Shown piece by piece: positions 36,422 through 49,100 of a stretch of 64,000 nt of DNA. The DNA comes from Clytia hemisphaerica. Lineage: Eukaryota; Cnidaria; Hydrozoa; Leptothecata; Clytiidae. The notes below the pieces were generated by a model that ran no database searches, was not told the DNA's origin, and saw only the letters and a program-made list of their open reading frames with translations. The stretch lies in contig CACVBU010001039.1 in the NCBI GenBank assembly GCA_902728285.1, forward strand, positions 1 through 64,000, in the 5' to 3' direction. How positions within the stretch are numbered: position 1 is the stretch's first letter; every line of letters starts with the position of its first letter. The position numbers were made by a program, and so were the translations under genes.

Positions 36422-37174
36422 ATCACGATCGACCACGATCGTCCGTTATTTAGACATTTAGGCATTTTGTACAAGAATTACTGTATGTAACAATGTTTCA
36501 TATTCTTCAAGAAGCTTAAAGTGGGAGTTACAAGTCTTAAGCCCGATTACTAACAGAAATACTGTGCTCACATTGAGCATTAATATTTCTTTTTCTCTAA
36601 ATTTTCAAGGTATGAGATAATCCTTTTTTGGAATCTACATAACATTTCCGATCCAACGGTATATGATATGACCATATTTAAAGACTTAGCTGCTAGGCAA
36701 AAAAAAATTGATGACGTCATCACTCACTTTAGGGATGAATAACTTTTATTGGCTTGATTTTTACGGTATGAGACAATCCTTTTTTGGAATCTACATACAA
36801 TTTCCGATCCAACGATATATGATATGACCATATTTTCAGAGATGACCTCTGGGCCAAAATTTTTTAGCTGATGTCAGCAGAAAATCGGCTGAAAAAGGGG
36901 GAAAAAGGCAAAAAATTTTTGGGCTCCCGGACTGAAATCGTTTATTTAGGTCTAAAGTAGATCTGTGCAAAATTTCATGCTTTTTGCAAAAAGTGCACAA
37001 TCATTTCACCATTGGCCCACACTATAAAAGTCGAAACCATGTGAACAGTTTTCATAATTCATAAAGAATTTAACAATAAAGGTCTCTATGGAGTCTTGAA
37101 TCTCGATCAGCAATGAAAGAAAGATACAACACCTCTAAAAAGCAAATACCTAGTCAAAACAACGTTATGAAATT

Positions 37175-40100
37175 CTATTCACCACCTCCACTACCATAGG
37201 TCTTATTCCAATCGCTGTAAAGTTTCAAATCATCTTGCGAAACGCTTGGGCGAACATTTTGTAGGGCCATATGAAAATCATGAAGATTGACCGGTCTGAC
37301 CTACAAAAGGAGAGAAAAGAGAGATGGAAGATATCTGTGGGGACAATGAAACATTTAGAGAAGAACAGATGAATGGAATTTCCAAAAAATAAAAGGTGGA
37401 TAGACATTTGAGGAAGTCGTGTAGGTTAACATATATGTTATATAAAACACTAGATAAAGCTACTATGTATTTCCCAAGCAATGGCAGGTGAAGCAAAATA
37501 ATACGTCATCTTTGCTGAAAGTAGACCACGTTAGACCACAGTCAAAACCTTGGTTTGGCTTTTACTAGTGAAGTCTTTTAACACAGCAAGTTAAATTATG
37601 ACGTCACCTCGTTCAAAATGGTGGATTGTTTCTTGTTTTGATTCAGCAAGGGACGGAGTAGCTCTATTTATTGTTTCATGTAAGATATCTATGTAGGCGA
37701 GACCAACAAAGCGACTAAGATAGATGGTATAAACAACAAAACACAAGACAGAAGGTGAGTCAAGCCAAGAAGAGCATAAGCTGACCTGTACAGACATTTT
37801 TCAAAGAATCTGAACCCTTGATTAAGTTTTTAGTTTTTAAACATGACAATCCTTTCACAGTAAAAAAAAAACTTTGGCAAATATGATTGTTTATAATGCC
37901 GTGATGTTATCTATTATCTTTCCATTAACAGCTTGACAACTTACTGTTAATCTTTAAAATCAAGACACAGACAGTGTAAAGAATACAAATACACGTTTTT
38001 TTTTTATTAGAACACCTAAAATTTGGCTGAGCCTGGATGTGCTTATTTTTTTTAGCAATTTTCAGCCTAAAATGTTCTTAAATGTGTTCTTAATTTTTCA
38101 GACTACTCTAAATCGACAATATGATACAAAATAAAGAGCACTTAAATTTGGCAAAATTTGGACAATATTTGACTCTTGATTTTTGAAGATCCACCCCTAA
38201 GTTCGGTTAAAACTGCTTAAAAAGAGGAAAAAATTGTAGTTTCTTGTCATTTTTTTCCAAACTGAGGCTGCGCATGTTCTTAAGATGTTCTTAATTTTTC
38301 GACGAATTTCAGCCTATATGTTCTTATAAACTAGGTTCTAATAAAAAAAAAACGTGTAAGGGTCTTAAAATTGGACTCTTTATTAACCTTAAGTGTCCAA
38401 CCCTCAGGATTAAAACAGAATAAAAACATTAAAAAAAGGAAAATAAACCTACATCATCAGCATTGATGTTTTGAATGTCTGTGATCATACGAATCGGACC
38501 CAATGCGGCCTCGCGACACAAACTGGCCATGTCTGCACCAGAGAAACCTAAAAACGAAATTAATCAACGATACATGTTACAGTTGATAGAAAAACAAATC
38601 CAAGCAACATTTCATCGAGAAGATATAAAAAGAGTTATCGTCAAAATGGCTTAGGTGTGTACCCCCTTCTCACAGACCCGGTGGGATTTTTTAAGCCAGT
38701 GGGGGTATGATAGAGGACCAAAACTCGATGGGGATTGATATACCCATGATTGCTTACGACTGGGGATTTGAATTCCATTGTTTTCGAGCCAGAAAATTCA
38801 GTGGAGATGGAAAAAGTAGCACAACGATTTTTTAGTCGGTTTTTACAGTGGGAAGGGTTCTTCCCAGTGGGTCTGTCAGAAGGGGGTGTTTAAACGTGAG
38901 CCGAACTGCAATAAACCTAGTTCCTCTATATATTATATAACAAACTGGATTAAAAAGGGCAAAAAAAAGGCTTCAAAACGAATTTCTAAAATCTAACAGT
39001 GTGATTGTTCTTTAATTTGTTGTTAGATTCAGATCAAAATTTAGCCTTATTTTTAGCCCTGCTGTCAAACCTTCTGTAAGTAAACAACAATGGAAAAAGT
39101 ACGTACCATCAGTCTTTTCACCAATGACAGTCAAATCATTAGAGGGAACTTCATGAGATTGTTTGCTTAAAAGGTTGGACACAATTTGAATACGAGCTTC
39201 TGCTTTCGGAAGAGGGATGTATAGACGTTTTACTAATCTTCGTCTAGCAGCTTCGTCTAATTCTTGCGGTCTGCAATAAGGGGAAAATAAAAATCAGATG
39301 TATTTAAACTTTTGATTTTGATTGACGTCTTGTGAAAAAAAATCTTTTACCCTTTTGGTATTGAAAAACTACAAAAGATATAAAGCTAAGAGATTTAGAT
39401 TTTAACTATCAGACGAAACAACGAAACTCTCCTAATCCAGGAAAATAACATTAGCTTGTGACTGGTTGAGAAATCGTTTAAAGATGAGCTCCTTGAAGTC
39501 TACATTATCTTGTCCCTATACACTATTTTCTTTTGATAAGAACCAGTGAAATTTTGCTGAGGCTCGGCTGTTCTTATTTATTTGGCACTTTGAGCCTCAA
39601 ATTGTTCTCATCCTGTTCTTACTTATAGGGTGTAATTGAGGTAGTTTTGGTGTTCTACCCAATTTTTACTTTTTTTTAATTGTTCTTATAAAAGACAAAG
39701 AGTGTAGGCAAAGTAGAAAAATCAGCACTTGAACTAAAATGATCACCAACAAACCTATTGGTAGCCCCAACAACAAGTATCCTCTCATTGGAAGATGAAG
39801 TAGCACCATCCAGTTGTACCAAGAATTCTGTTTTGATACGTCTGGATGATTCGTGTTCAGAATCTGATCGATGTGTCAACAAAGAATCAATCTCATCAAT
39901 GAAGATAACAGCTGGTTGGTGACATCTGGCAACACCGAATAAAGCACGCACCATTTTCTCGCCTTCCCCGACCTAATGAATAGTTGATGTAAAAGGGGAC
40001 TTCAAAATACAATCATACGTGTTTTTTATAAGCATAAAAACTACAAAAACTGGCTCAGAGATTCTCGGAGATCGAGAGATAAGGTGAACAATGCTTGAAG

Positions 40101-43100
40101 GATGCTTGTATGCTAGGCAAAATTTTAGCGAATTTCTAGAAATCCGTAAGATTCCAGCCAAAAACAGCCAAAATTGGAAAATACTTTTTTTTGTAGGCTC
40201 AAGGTAATGCTCAAAAATTTTTGCCATATCTGAGCCTAGATATGCAATGTTTATAAAGAAAGAACATGTTTGTAGTTCTGTTCCTGTCAATAACAAGGTA
40301 CTCTAAAACCTAAACTTTTGTCAAGTCATTATTATACCGGGTGACCCACGAAAAAGTTCGGACAGTTTTCGGCGTCTTCAGGCCGAACAAATGTCCCAAA
40401 GTTCTTGAAACTTTGATATTTGGAAAGTAGATATTCTAACTTAAAGTTTGAGCTTTTAAATTTGACCCACAATTCCCTACTTATGAGCTTTTAAAGTCAA
40501 AATTCACTTTTCGGAAAGAGCGAAATTACGTCAAAAAAGAGGTATCAAATTGTTTTATTATCAATCAATCAAGCAAGGTCGTTAAATCGTTAGAAAAGAG
40601 CATGTTAGATATTTTTATTCAATTTTAAAACTTTTTTTAGATTCTTTACTTTCGCAAAATTTATTAACAAGTTATTCGTTCAGAAAAGAACCACCACCAA
40701 TACACTTTCTAGCATATTCCAGGCTTTCATAAGACACGACATTTTCATAAAGAAGGCAAATTATGCCTATTTGCAAAATATTTTTGATAAAAATATTTAC
40801 AATAAATTTATATAAATCTACAGGGTGACCCACGAAAAAGTTCAGACGTTTCCCGACGTCTTGAGGCCGAACAAATGTCCCAAAGTGCTTGGAGTTTTGA
40901 TATTTAGAAAGTAGATATCCTAACTTAAAATTTGAGCTATCACTTTTTAAATTTGACCAACTTGTTCTCTGCATGCTTATGAGCTTTTAAAGTCAAAATT
41001 CACTTTACGGAAAGTGTAAAAAACACGTAAAAAAGGGGTATCAAATTTGGTATTTTTAGACGTTTTTGATATACAGTTTTTGAAAAAAATCTATGAAAGC
41101 GCCAATTTTTATAAAAACTAGTCTTGTTTTAAACAAAAATTACTTTCAAAGGTGTTTTTATTAATTATTAATGTCATAAAACTCGTTAACCTTTCCGCCC
41201 CGAAAGACGTATCTGATACGTTCGCCATACGTTCCGAAAGACGTATCTGATACGTTTTTAAGGTGACCTTTATATTTTGGTCGGATTACGCCCCAACCGT
41301 CAGAGGTACGGTAAAACCGATTAAAAATCGGAATCAGCGTGAAATTTCCGATAAGAAACAATCGGGGTTTGTTTTGGTATGACGCAACATTTTTCAAAAA
41401 TAGAAATGGTAGACCAAGCTGTGTTGCGTGATTTTGTGAAACTGGAGGAGGCAGAAAGTTAGCTATGAAAGTAAGGGTTTATAAAAGTGTTTTAGAGTTT
41501 TATTTGACTTTTCAAAAGTATGGAATTGTATTACCTAACTATAAAGAAACCTTCTAAAGAAAAAAGTAAGTGTTTTTATCAATTTTTCAGTTCTCTATAA
41601 TTTTTTGAAGTTTTGCACCAAAAAATGACTTTTTCGCGACATTGTTTTTTCATATACCTTTTGTCTGGCTTCATAATTTCTGTCCAAAATTGTTTGAAGT
41701 ACTCAGTTAAACATATTTAGAAAGGGGAAAGGTAGGGCTTTCCAAAAATATAAGGGTTTTTTTCTGAAGTTAATTTTTCAAAAAGTTATAACGGTTATCG
41801 TGAAAATTGCATTTTCATCAAAAAACGTTGCGCGCAGACGGGCTGAAGATTTAAAAATGTTGCGCGCTGGAAAGGTTAAATAAGTCAATTTGTAAGTGAT
41901 TTTCTAATTGATTGCATGAATTTAATACCTCTTTTTTATGTGTTTTTTACACTTTTCGAAAAGTGAATTTTGACTTTAAAAGCTCATAAGTAGAGAACAA
42001 GTTGGTCAAATTTAAAAAGTGATGGCTCAAATTTTAAGTTAGGATATCTACTTTCTAAATATCAAAACTCCAAGCACTTTGGGACATTTGTTCGGCCTCA
42101 AGACGTCGGGAAACGTCTGAACTTTTTCGTGGGTCACCCGGTACTTCGTTGTTAATTTATTATTTTACAAACTTTAATTACCTACAACACTAATTAACGA
42201 GGTCGTAAAACATCAGCACACTCGAAAAACACAATGTTAAAGATCAAGAAAACATTTATAATTAATTGATACCTCATTTTTGACGTGTTTTTGCACTTTC
42301 CGATAATTAAATTTTGACTTCCAAGTTCATAAATGAAGAACCACTGAACCAAATTTAAAAAGTAATAGCTCAAAGTTTAAGTTAGAGCATCCTCTATCTT
42401 TTAAAAAAAAGATTGAGTTTATATTACCTTTATTTTTCAGACCCTAGCCAACGAAAACCGTCCGAACTTTTTCGTGGGTCACCCGGTAGTAAGTGAAATC
42501 TGGCTTGAAGGATGCTTATATGCTTCCTTGAACCTGGCTACTGAGCTATTATTTTCAGATCGTATTATATACCTAGATATTGGCAACAATAAGAATTATA
42601 AGTTAATTACCCATTTGGATGTAAGTGATGATGCACTGATACTAAAAAACGTGGCTTTTGATTGGCTTGCAATACATTTTCCTGTATAATGAAAAAGAAG
42701 AAGTGATCATTGCTTAGCAGAAGCCAAGGACTAAACATGGCCTGTTGTAAGTTAGTTAAGTTGGGTAGAGTTTCACCGTAGTTAAGTTGACTCTTATTGT
42801 TCTTATTTTTCAGCATTTTAAGCCTAAGATTGTTCTTAAATTCTATTCTTGATTTCAAGGTGAATTTCAGGATTTTTTGAGAGCTAAGCCTTTGAATTGC
42901 TAATAACTCAGCTATTCCAGTCTGAGAATTGTTCATAAATTGTTCTTATTTCTCAGCATTTTTTAAAAATATGTCGTTCTTTATTGTCCTTTTTTCGTTT
43001 TTTGTCGTAATTTGTCGTTTTTTTGTCGTTTTTATTCGTTTCTCGTTTTTTCTTCGTTCTTTCATAGTGTCTTTGTGGTGGTCTCATTTTGGCACTTACA

Positions 43101-46100
43101 CTCCCTCTTAGTACAAATTTTTCGCGCTCGCTTTGCTCGCATTATTTTGTTAAAATATTTCCAACCTTTGCGAGTTGCCTTTTTTTTATTTACCTCCCCA
43201 ATTTTGGTCAAACAATAATGCTATTGATAGGTAATGCCTAATTCTCAAATAAGAACTCCATAAAAAGAGCTTTTTGAGGCACTTGGTTACAATAGTACAA
43301 ACCATTCTAAAACACAGTGCTTTTAGCCAAATAAGAAAGTGTTAAAATCGAAATTTTCTTCGGTCGCCACAAACCATGGTTGTAAGTAATTAAACTTCAC
43401 TTCATCTATGCTATTTGCGCTTGGAAATTAGATCGTTCGTCTGGTAGATATACTGAGCTAATAACAGTTGAAAATGAAGTTTTCAACATGGTATCCCTTA
43501 CTCCTTATTTCATCAACAATTCTTGCAGTTGAAATACCTTAAAATCCTCACGAAATAGGCCACAAATGAAATGTAAAAATTTTCGGTGGCGGTATTTAGA
43601 GTTAATTGTGTCCGGTATTCCGGTATTTCGGGAAATAATTACCGGTATTTCGGTATTTCGGTATTCAGTACCCCTTGACCCCCCCCCCTGATTTCGTGTA
43701 CTTCGCAAGAAAAAGTATCAAGTAGTAAAACAAGACGGGTGACAACTGCAATGCTCTATCGTGAAAGTTTTCCTTATAATTTGAATTTCCAATTACATCT
43801 TGTGTTAGTTAATGCATGTATTTGTTTCATTGTAGACAAGATACTCTTTAGTGTTGGGTTCCAGATTCGATCCCAAATACAAATTTTATGTCATTACATT
43901 ATTACCTGGGGGCAGTGGGTTTACCAACTGACGGTATATGTGCGGCGAAAAAAATAGCTTTCAGAATCGCACCAATACAATGCAGAAAAAAATCGGTGAA
44001 ATTCGTACCCTTACATTGAAAAAATCAAAATTTTCGAGCAAAGATTAGCAATTTTTCCCAGATTTGCTGAAATTTCCACCCATACAGTGTATTTATCAAA
44101 AGTTCACCCTTACAGTGCATTTCTGATATTTTGAAAAACATACCCTTAACCGCCGCACATATCCGTCGGTCAATTTGCCTGACTCCCCCCTCCCCCCCCC
44201 CGGATTATTAGAAACTCCTCCTGGTAAAAATTAAATTTCAAAAAGTTTGCGAACATACAGATTTCAGTTTTTTTTTTCCCGATAGTCTTTTTATGAAAGA
44301 GTTACCGCGTTGAAAGGAGAAAAAAAGGTAATAGAGGAAATTTGGAGCAAACATTGAGAAAAGGCGATTTCCCCTTAACAGTCAAAAAACAAGTAAAAAT
44401 TTTACATTTTTCATTGATTGCTGTCTTTTCACACCTTTAAAATATTTATTGACCTTCTCCATTAAAAAAATATATTTTCAAATTTTCTTTTCTTGACTGA
44501 GAGGGTAGTTATCGCTTCAAGATCATCGTCAAATTGCTTTTTTATAATAGCTGCTGGTTATATTAAAGAAAGAGAAAGCCTTAGTGGGCTGCGTGCATCC
44601 ACCTTTATGAGTTTGTATCCCGTATCGTGTGCGAAATTCCCGTCCGAGAGTTTGCCCCAACTTTGGGCTAAAATGTTTCAATTTTTTTAAATGTTCAGAA
44701 ATCCAGTGATTGTATTAACCTCTAGCCATTTAAATTTTTAATTCAAATTTAATAAAATTTAAAAATTTCTCATATATTACCTTACTAAACAAGCTAATCA
44801 AGTTTCTAAAACTCAAAAATACAAAGACGGGGGTAACTCTCGGACGGGTATTTTATACCAATGTCAAATTTCTTCAATTGACATTGTTTATACGCATCCC
44901 CTATATCAAAATATAAAAAAGGGGATGTGTTGAGGCTAGAAAAAGCCTAGTCGGGAAAGTCCAAGGAATTATGTCTAAGAAGTTTGATAATATTATCTGA
45001 TAGTTTGATAAAATGTTTGATATCTTTTAAGGTCATGAAAAATGGAGTGGAAAATTTATTTCAATATAGCATTATGTCTACATCTAGTGATCAAGATCCA
45101 AGCGAGCGGAATGTATATCAGCTTCCAAGCTAACGTAGAAAAATGCGGCAGGTTAGAAGAGCCAGGTTTCAAGGCTATATCCACAACAGAGTGTGTGCTA
45201 TATTGCAGATTGACAAAATGCATGAATGCTTTGATGAAAGATGAGGTTTGTTATTGTACTACAAAGACATGCGCAGTAGAACAAGGAGACGAGGGTCAAA
45301 CACAAGGCGCCATCTTTTACCAAAGTAAGTATAGACTAATACATGTTTTTTTATTAGAACAAGCGATATAAGAGCATAAGGCTTCGATGACCAAAATGTA
45401 AAGAACATTTTAAGGCTATACAGACTCACCCGATTTCTTAGGAAAATGGACTAAATTATTCGCAAAACGGTGAAAATGAGAACATTTAAAAAATATTTTT
45501 AGGCTTAAAATCAAAAGTTAAGAACATCCAAAGGCTTTTGGATGGTCTTATAAAAAACGTAAAGACTAATAGTATGCGAGTTGGCTTTCTTTTACTCTAC
45601 CTTAACGACGGAGGAATATGTATTTTCAAAAAAAATTATGAAACACTAGAGTCTCTTTCATCTATCAGAAGAAATCCGACTTTTGAACCTTCAAATACAA
45701 AAATAGCGTCACTCTTCGGGTAAACCTTCTCGGCTTCCATAAGAATCTGATTAAAAGCTGCATAAAAAGCGGAGGCTAATATAGAGGATCCACCCGTTTT
45801 AGCGTTAAGGCCGGTCTCCACTTTTGCACGAAATGGGCGAAATCTTTTCTTAACCTTTTTTGCCTGAGAAAAGATTACGTCATAAAAAAGTTTCGCGCGC
45901 GAACAAAAAAAAGTTGAAGGAAGTTCTACTTTTTTCATCCGTTACGTCAATTTCGACCAATGGAATTGCTTCATTTTTCAACCGACCAATGACCTTACAA
46001 AAACGTCAAAAGTTTTCGCTCATGTCGCGCGAATGTGAAGACCGGTCTCTATCTTCGTCAGATCATATTAAATCAGCCGTATAGTCTTTTTGAGAGCCAG

Positions 46101-49100
46101 ATTCTAAATAAATTTATTTCACTAGACGCTGGTCAAGAAATACGTCAACTGACGACAACACCCGTTTGCTACGAAGCGAAAGACGACACGCCGGCTATAT
46201 TCAAGGTACAAAAACCAGGACGAATAAAAGGTTTCAAGCTGGTCCACTTTTTCGGATATGTAAGCTGCAAAACAGAAGTTGATCACTTTAGTAGTAAATG
46301 GGGATGTGGGTTTTATGGGAAGGATAATCGAATAATGACGGTAATTACAGATGCGGAGAATAGAATGATAACGTACCATGACGAATTGAATAGTAAAGGG
46401 TACATCAAAATGCCGACAGAAAATGCGAAATCTAAGGAGTTGAATCTAGCAATGGTGAACGACGAGCCGTATGACGTGAGGGGAGGAGAGGAGTTCAGGG
46501 TTTGGTATACAGAAGATTTAATGAATGGTGGTGATTTCGATAATGGTGGAACGCACTGCGTACATGTTTTTGCAAAATATTGTTGAAGCATTCTATTATA
46601 TTGATCAGGAGAAAAAAAACCATAAAAAATTCGTACCATCTTCAATGACTTACTCATGCAGCAGTTCAGGCAGGAACACTACAATCACCATCATAATATT
46701 TGGCACAAAAGGGGAATTTCCTCAAAACTTTAAAAACGCAAGTGATTTTTAAGTGTTTTAATGTACGGTTGAAAAGTAGAGTTAACTCTTGAATTTTAAT
46801 TTTAGACTAAAGAGCTTAGGTGCTCAAAAATCAAAATGTTTCAATAAGGCTGAGAATTTAGCCTGGAGAAGCCACTTAGCCCCTCCCAAAATCGAAAAAA
46901 ACCAATGAAACTAAGTGGAATTATTGTCAATATATTTCAGCGCTGATTGTAGTAAATGCATGATTTCTGCTGACTGTGTTCCCTGTGTTTTTGTAAAGTA
47001 TGAAAAGGTTTATTTACCTTACAAATATCACCGAGAGAATCTTATTAGACATTATCCAAAGGGGAAAACTGAAGAGCCAGAATTTAAATTTCAAAATGCT
47101 TACCGATTAAAGTTTTTCCAGTGCCAGGAGGTCCGAAAAGAAGCAATCCTTTTGGTGGTCCCCTCAACCCAGTGAAAATATCCCTGTAAAAGATGCAAAA
47201 TACAACATTGCATAACAGTCTTAGTCTAAAACACAAAAGGATTTAGGGGTGACCAAATTAATATGTTAAAAACCAATCAGGAATTTTTCAGACCCAGTAC
47301 GAAGAATTGAATTTTTTTTCAGAGTCATTGAAATTCGAGTTATAGAAAATTGTTTATAGGGTTGCTTTTATTACCTAAAGGAATCGAGAACGTTGTTCGA
47401 TTTGAAGGGGGCATTAGAGTTAAAGAGATCCGAGTTATGAAGGCTCTATTGTAGTAATATCAGCATAAAAGGTCAATTCAAAGGCTTTTTATTAATTTCG
47501 TCCACTCACGGTCTTAACATGGGCCAGATGACAATTTCTTGGATGGTTTTCTTTGCGAAATCAAGACCTGCAATATCATTCCAACTTATCTGCGGTCCAT
47601 TGTCCATGATCTAAAAAAATACAAAATTAAAAGTCTCAATAAACTCAGGTTTAGGTGTCTACGGAAAAGCGTTCCACCAGTTTTAATGCTTTTAAAGTTC
47701 GTCACAACAACGCTATTGCAATGGTAGCTACTTCACCTGGACTTCTTTAAAAGGAATTTAGCCAAAATCTAGACGGCTGCGATGTTGAAGTTTTCAATAA
47801 AATTTATTTCAAAATATGGTGACGTTTCAAGGAGTTGATTGGTTGGTTTATTAATCCCACCTCAAATTTGTTATAACGATATGGTTTTGCTGTTTGGATC
47901 TTTTTTTTTGCTTAATTATGAAAGGTTTAAATTTAAAGTTTGATTCCTCCGACAAGACGGTCTAACGATATACCGTATATATCGCCTATGCTAATGTTTT
48001 AACTAATGTTTTTCTGCGCGTTCTAAAATAGAGTTTAGTCGGCCCTCTCGTTAACAGGGCCATTCTTTCGTCTACACATGAGGTATAAAAGTTTGGAACT
48101 AATGGGGTTTATAAGGCATGAGACTTACCTCGTTTTCGATAAGTTCGATCATTTTTGGGTCAATATTTTTCATCCAATCAAATGCTTCATACTTTTCGTC
48201 CAATTTTGAATTACCACCGCCGTTTGAAGAGTTCTTTAGCACTGCTTTGGTTACTCTAATAAATCAATAAATATAGTTGATAGTCAATATCTTATAGAAA
48301 GGTGTTATCATTACAGGTTTTTTTTAATAAGAACAAACTACATAGGAACATAAGGCTTAAGGCTTTGCGGACTCAAAAACACCTGATTTTTTAGGAAAAT
48401 GGGTAAAAAAGGTCATAAAATGGAAAAAATAAAAACATTTTAAGAACATTTTTAGCCTTAAAACTCAAAAAGTTAAGAACATCCGAAAGCTTCAAAATTT
48501 TTGGATGTTCTTATAAAAAAGGCGTATTCTTCCTTGCAATGAAAATACACGAAAATTTGTCAAAATTGATGTTTCTTCGATTCCAAAAACATACCAACTT
48601 CAACAATACAGTAATCCCATTTCTCAGTGTAAACAGTGTTTCATCCTAGCAGATAGCTATCCAAAAGAACTTAAGGGCCGTAAGTAAGAAACATTCAAAA
48701 ACTTAAAATCCCTTTGGAAGTCACCGAGACGACAAAATTATATTCAAGTGGCGAAATGTAAATTTAACATGTCGTAGAGGGTTTTTATCTTCTCCTCATT
48801 GATTACTCGATAAGTTAATAGAGCGTTATAGTTACATTTTCAGTGAATCTTGACTGAAAATTGGTGCCAGAGCACCATGAAACTCTGAGTTTGAAACATA
48901 GATTGTGTCAACTCTTTATTATTATAAATTCAACAAGTACATTGCATTTCAAAAATTCAAGAACACAATACCTGTCTTCGACATTGTTTTCTTTGTCACG
49001 GGTGACAGGCGGTACAAATTTATTTCCTACACCATTACCACGTCTAAAATGGAAATTTTTCAAAATAAATAAACAGTAAACGATCAAAATTTACACTAGA

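Larger units (their letters stand above)
32598..37025 (+). mobile_element. 4.4-kb DNA transposon with about 460-bp terminal inverted repeats
   Basis: The left arm, about 32598-33066, and right arm, about 36564-37025, are inverted copies with few differences. Tips read atagtgtaagccaatggtg and, reversed, atagtgtgggccaatggtg. Each arm contains two copies of a sub-repeat of roughly 70 bp (motif atggtcatatcatata, then gttggatcggaaatt), so four in all, arranged as expected of transposase-binding sites. TTAA precedes tagtgt on the left and TAAA follows on the right, which could be a mutated TTAA duplication or a simple TA. Inside is a frame-broken gene (next entry). Superfamily unassigned: TTAA would suggest Kolobok or piggyBac, but the protein shows neither signature that I can see. 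Confidence 0.8.
40335..42488. mobile_element. Outer foldback element, taccgggtgacccacg ends
   Basis: Left arm about 40335-40560 and right arm about 42290-42488 are inverted (taccgggtgacccacgaaaa and ttttcgtgggtcacccggta). A second element of the same family sits inside it at 40819-42143. Lies wholly in FIGNL1 intron 12. Confidence 0.8.

Noticed and set aside
41161-41397. Protein-coding gene on the minus strand inside the nested transposons
   Set aside because: The frame crosses a transposon end and the repeated cgaaagacgtatctgatacg; no family recognised.
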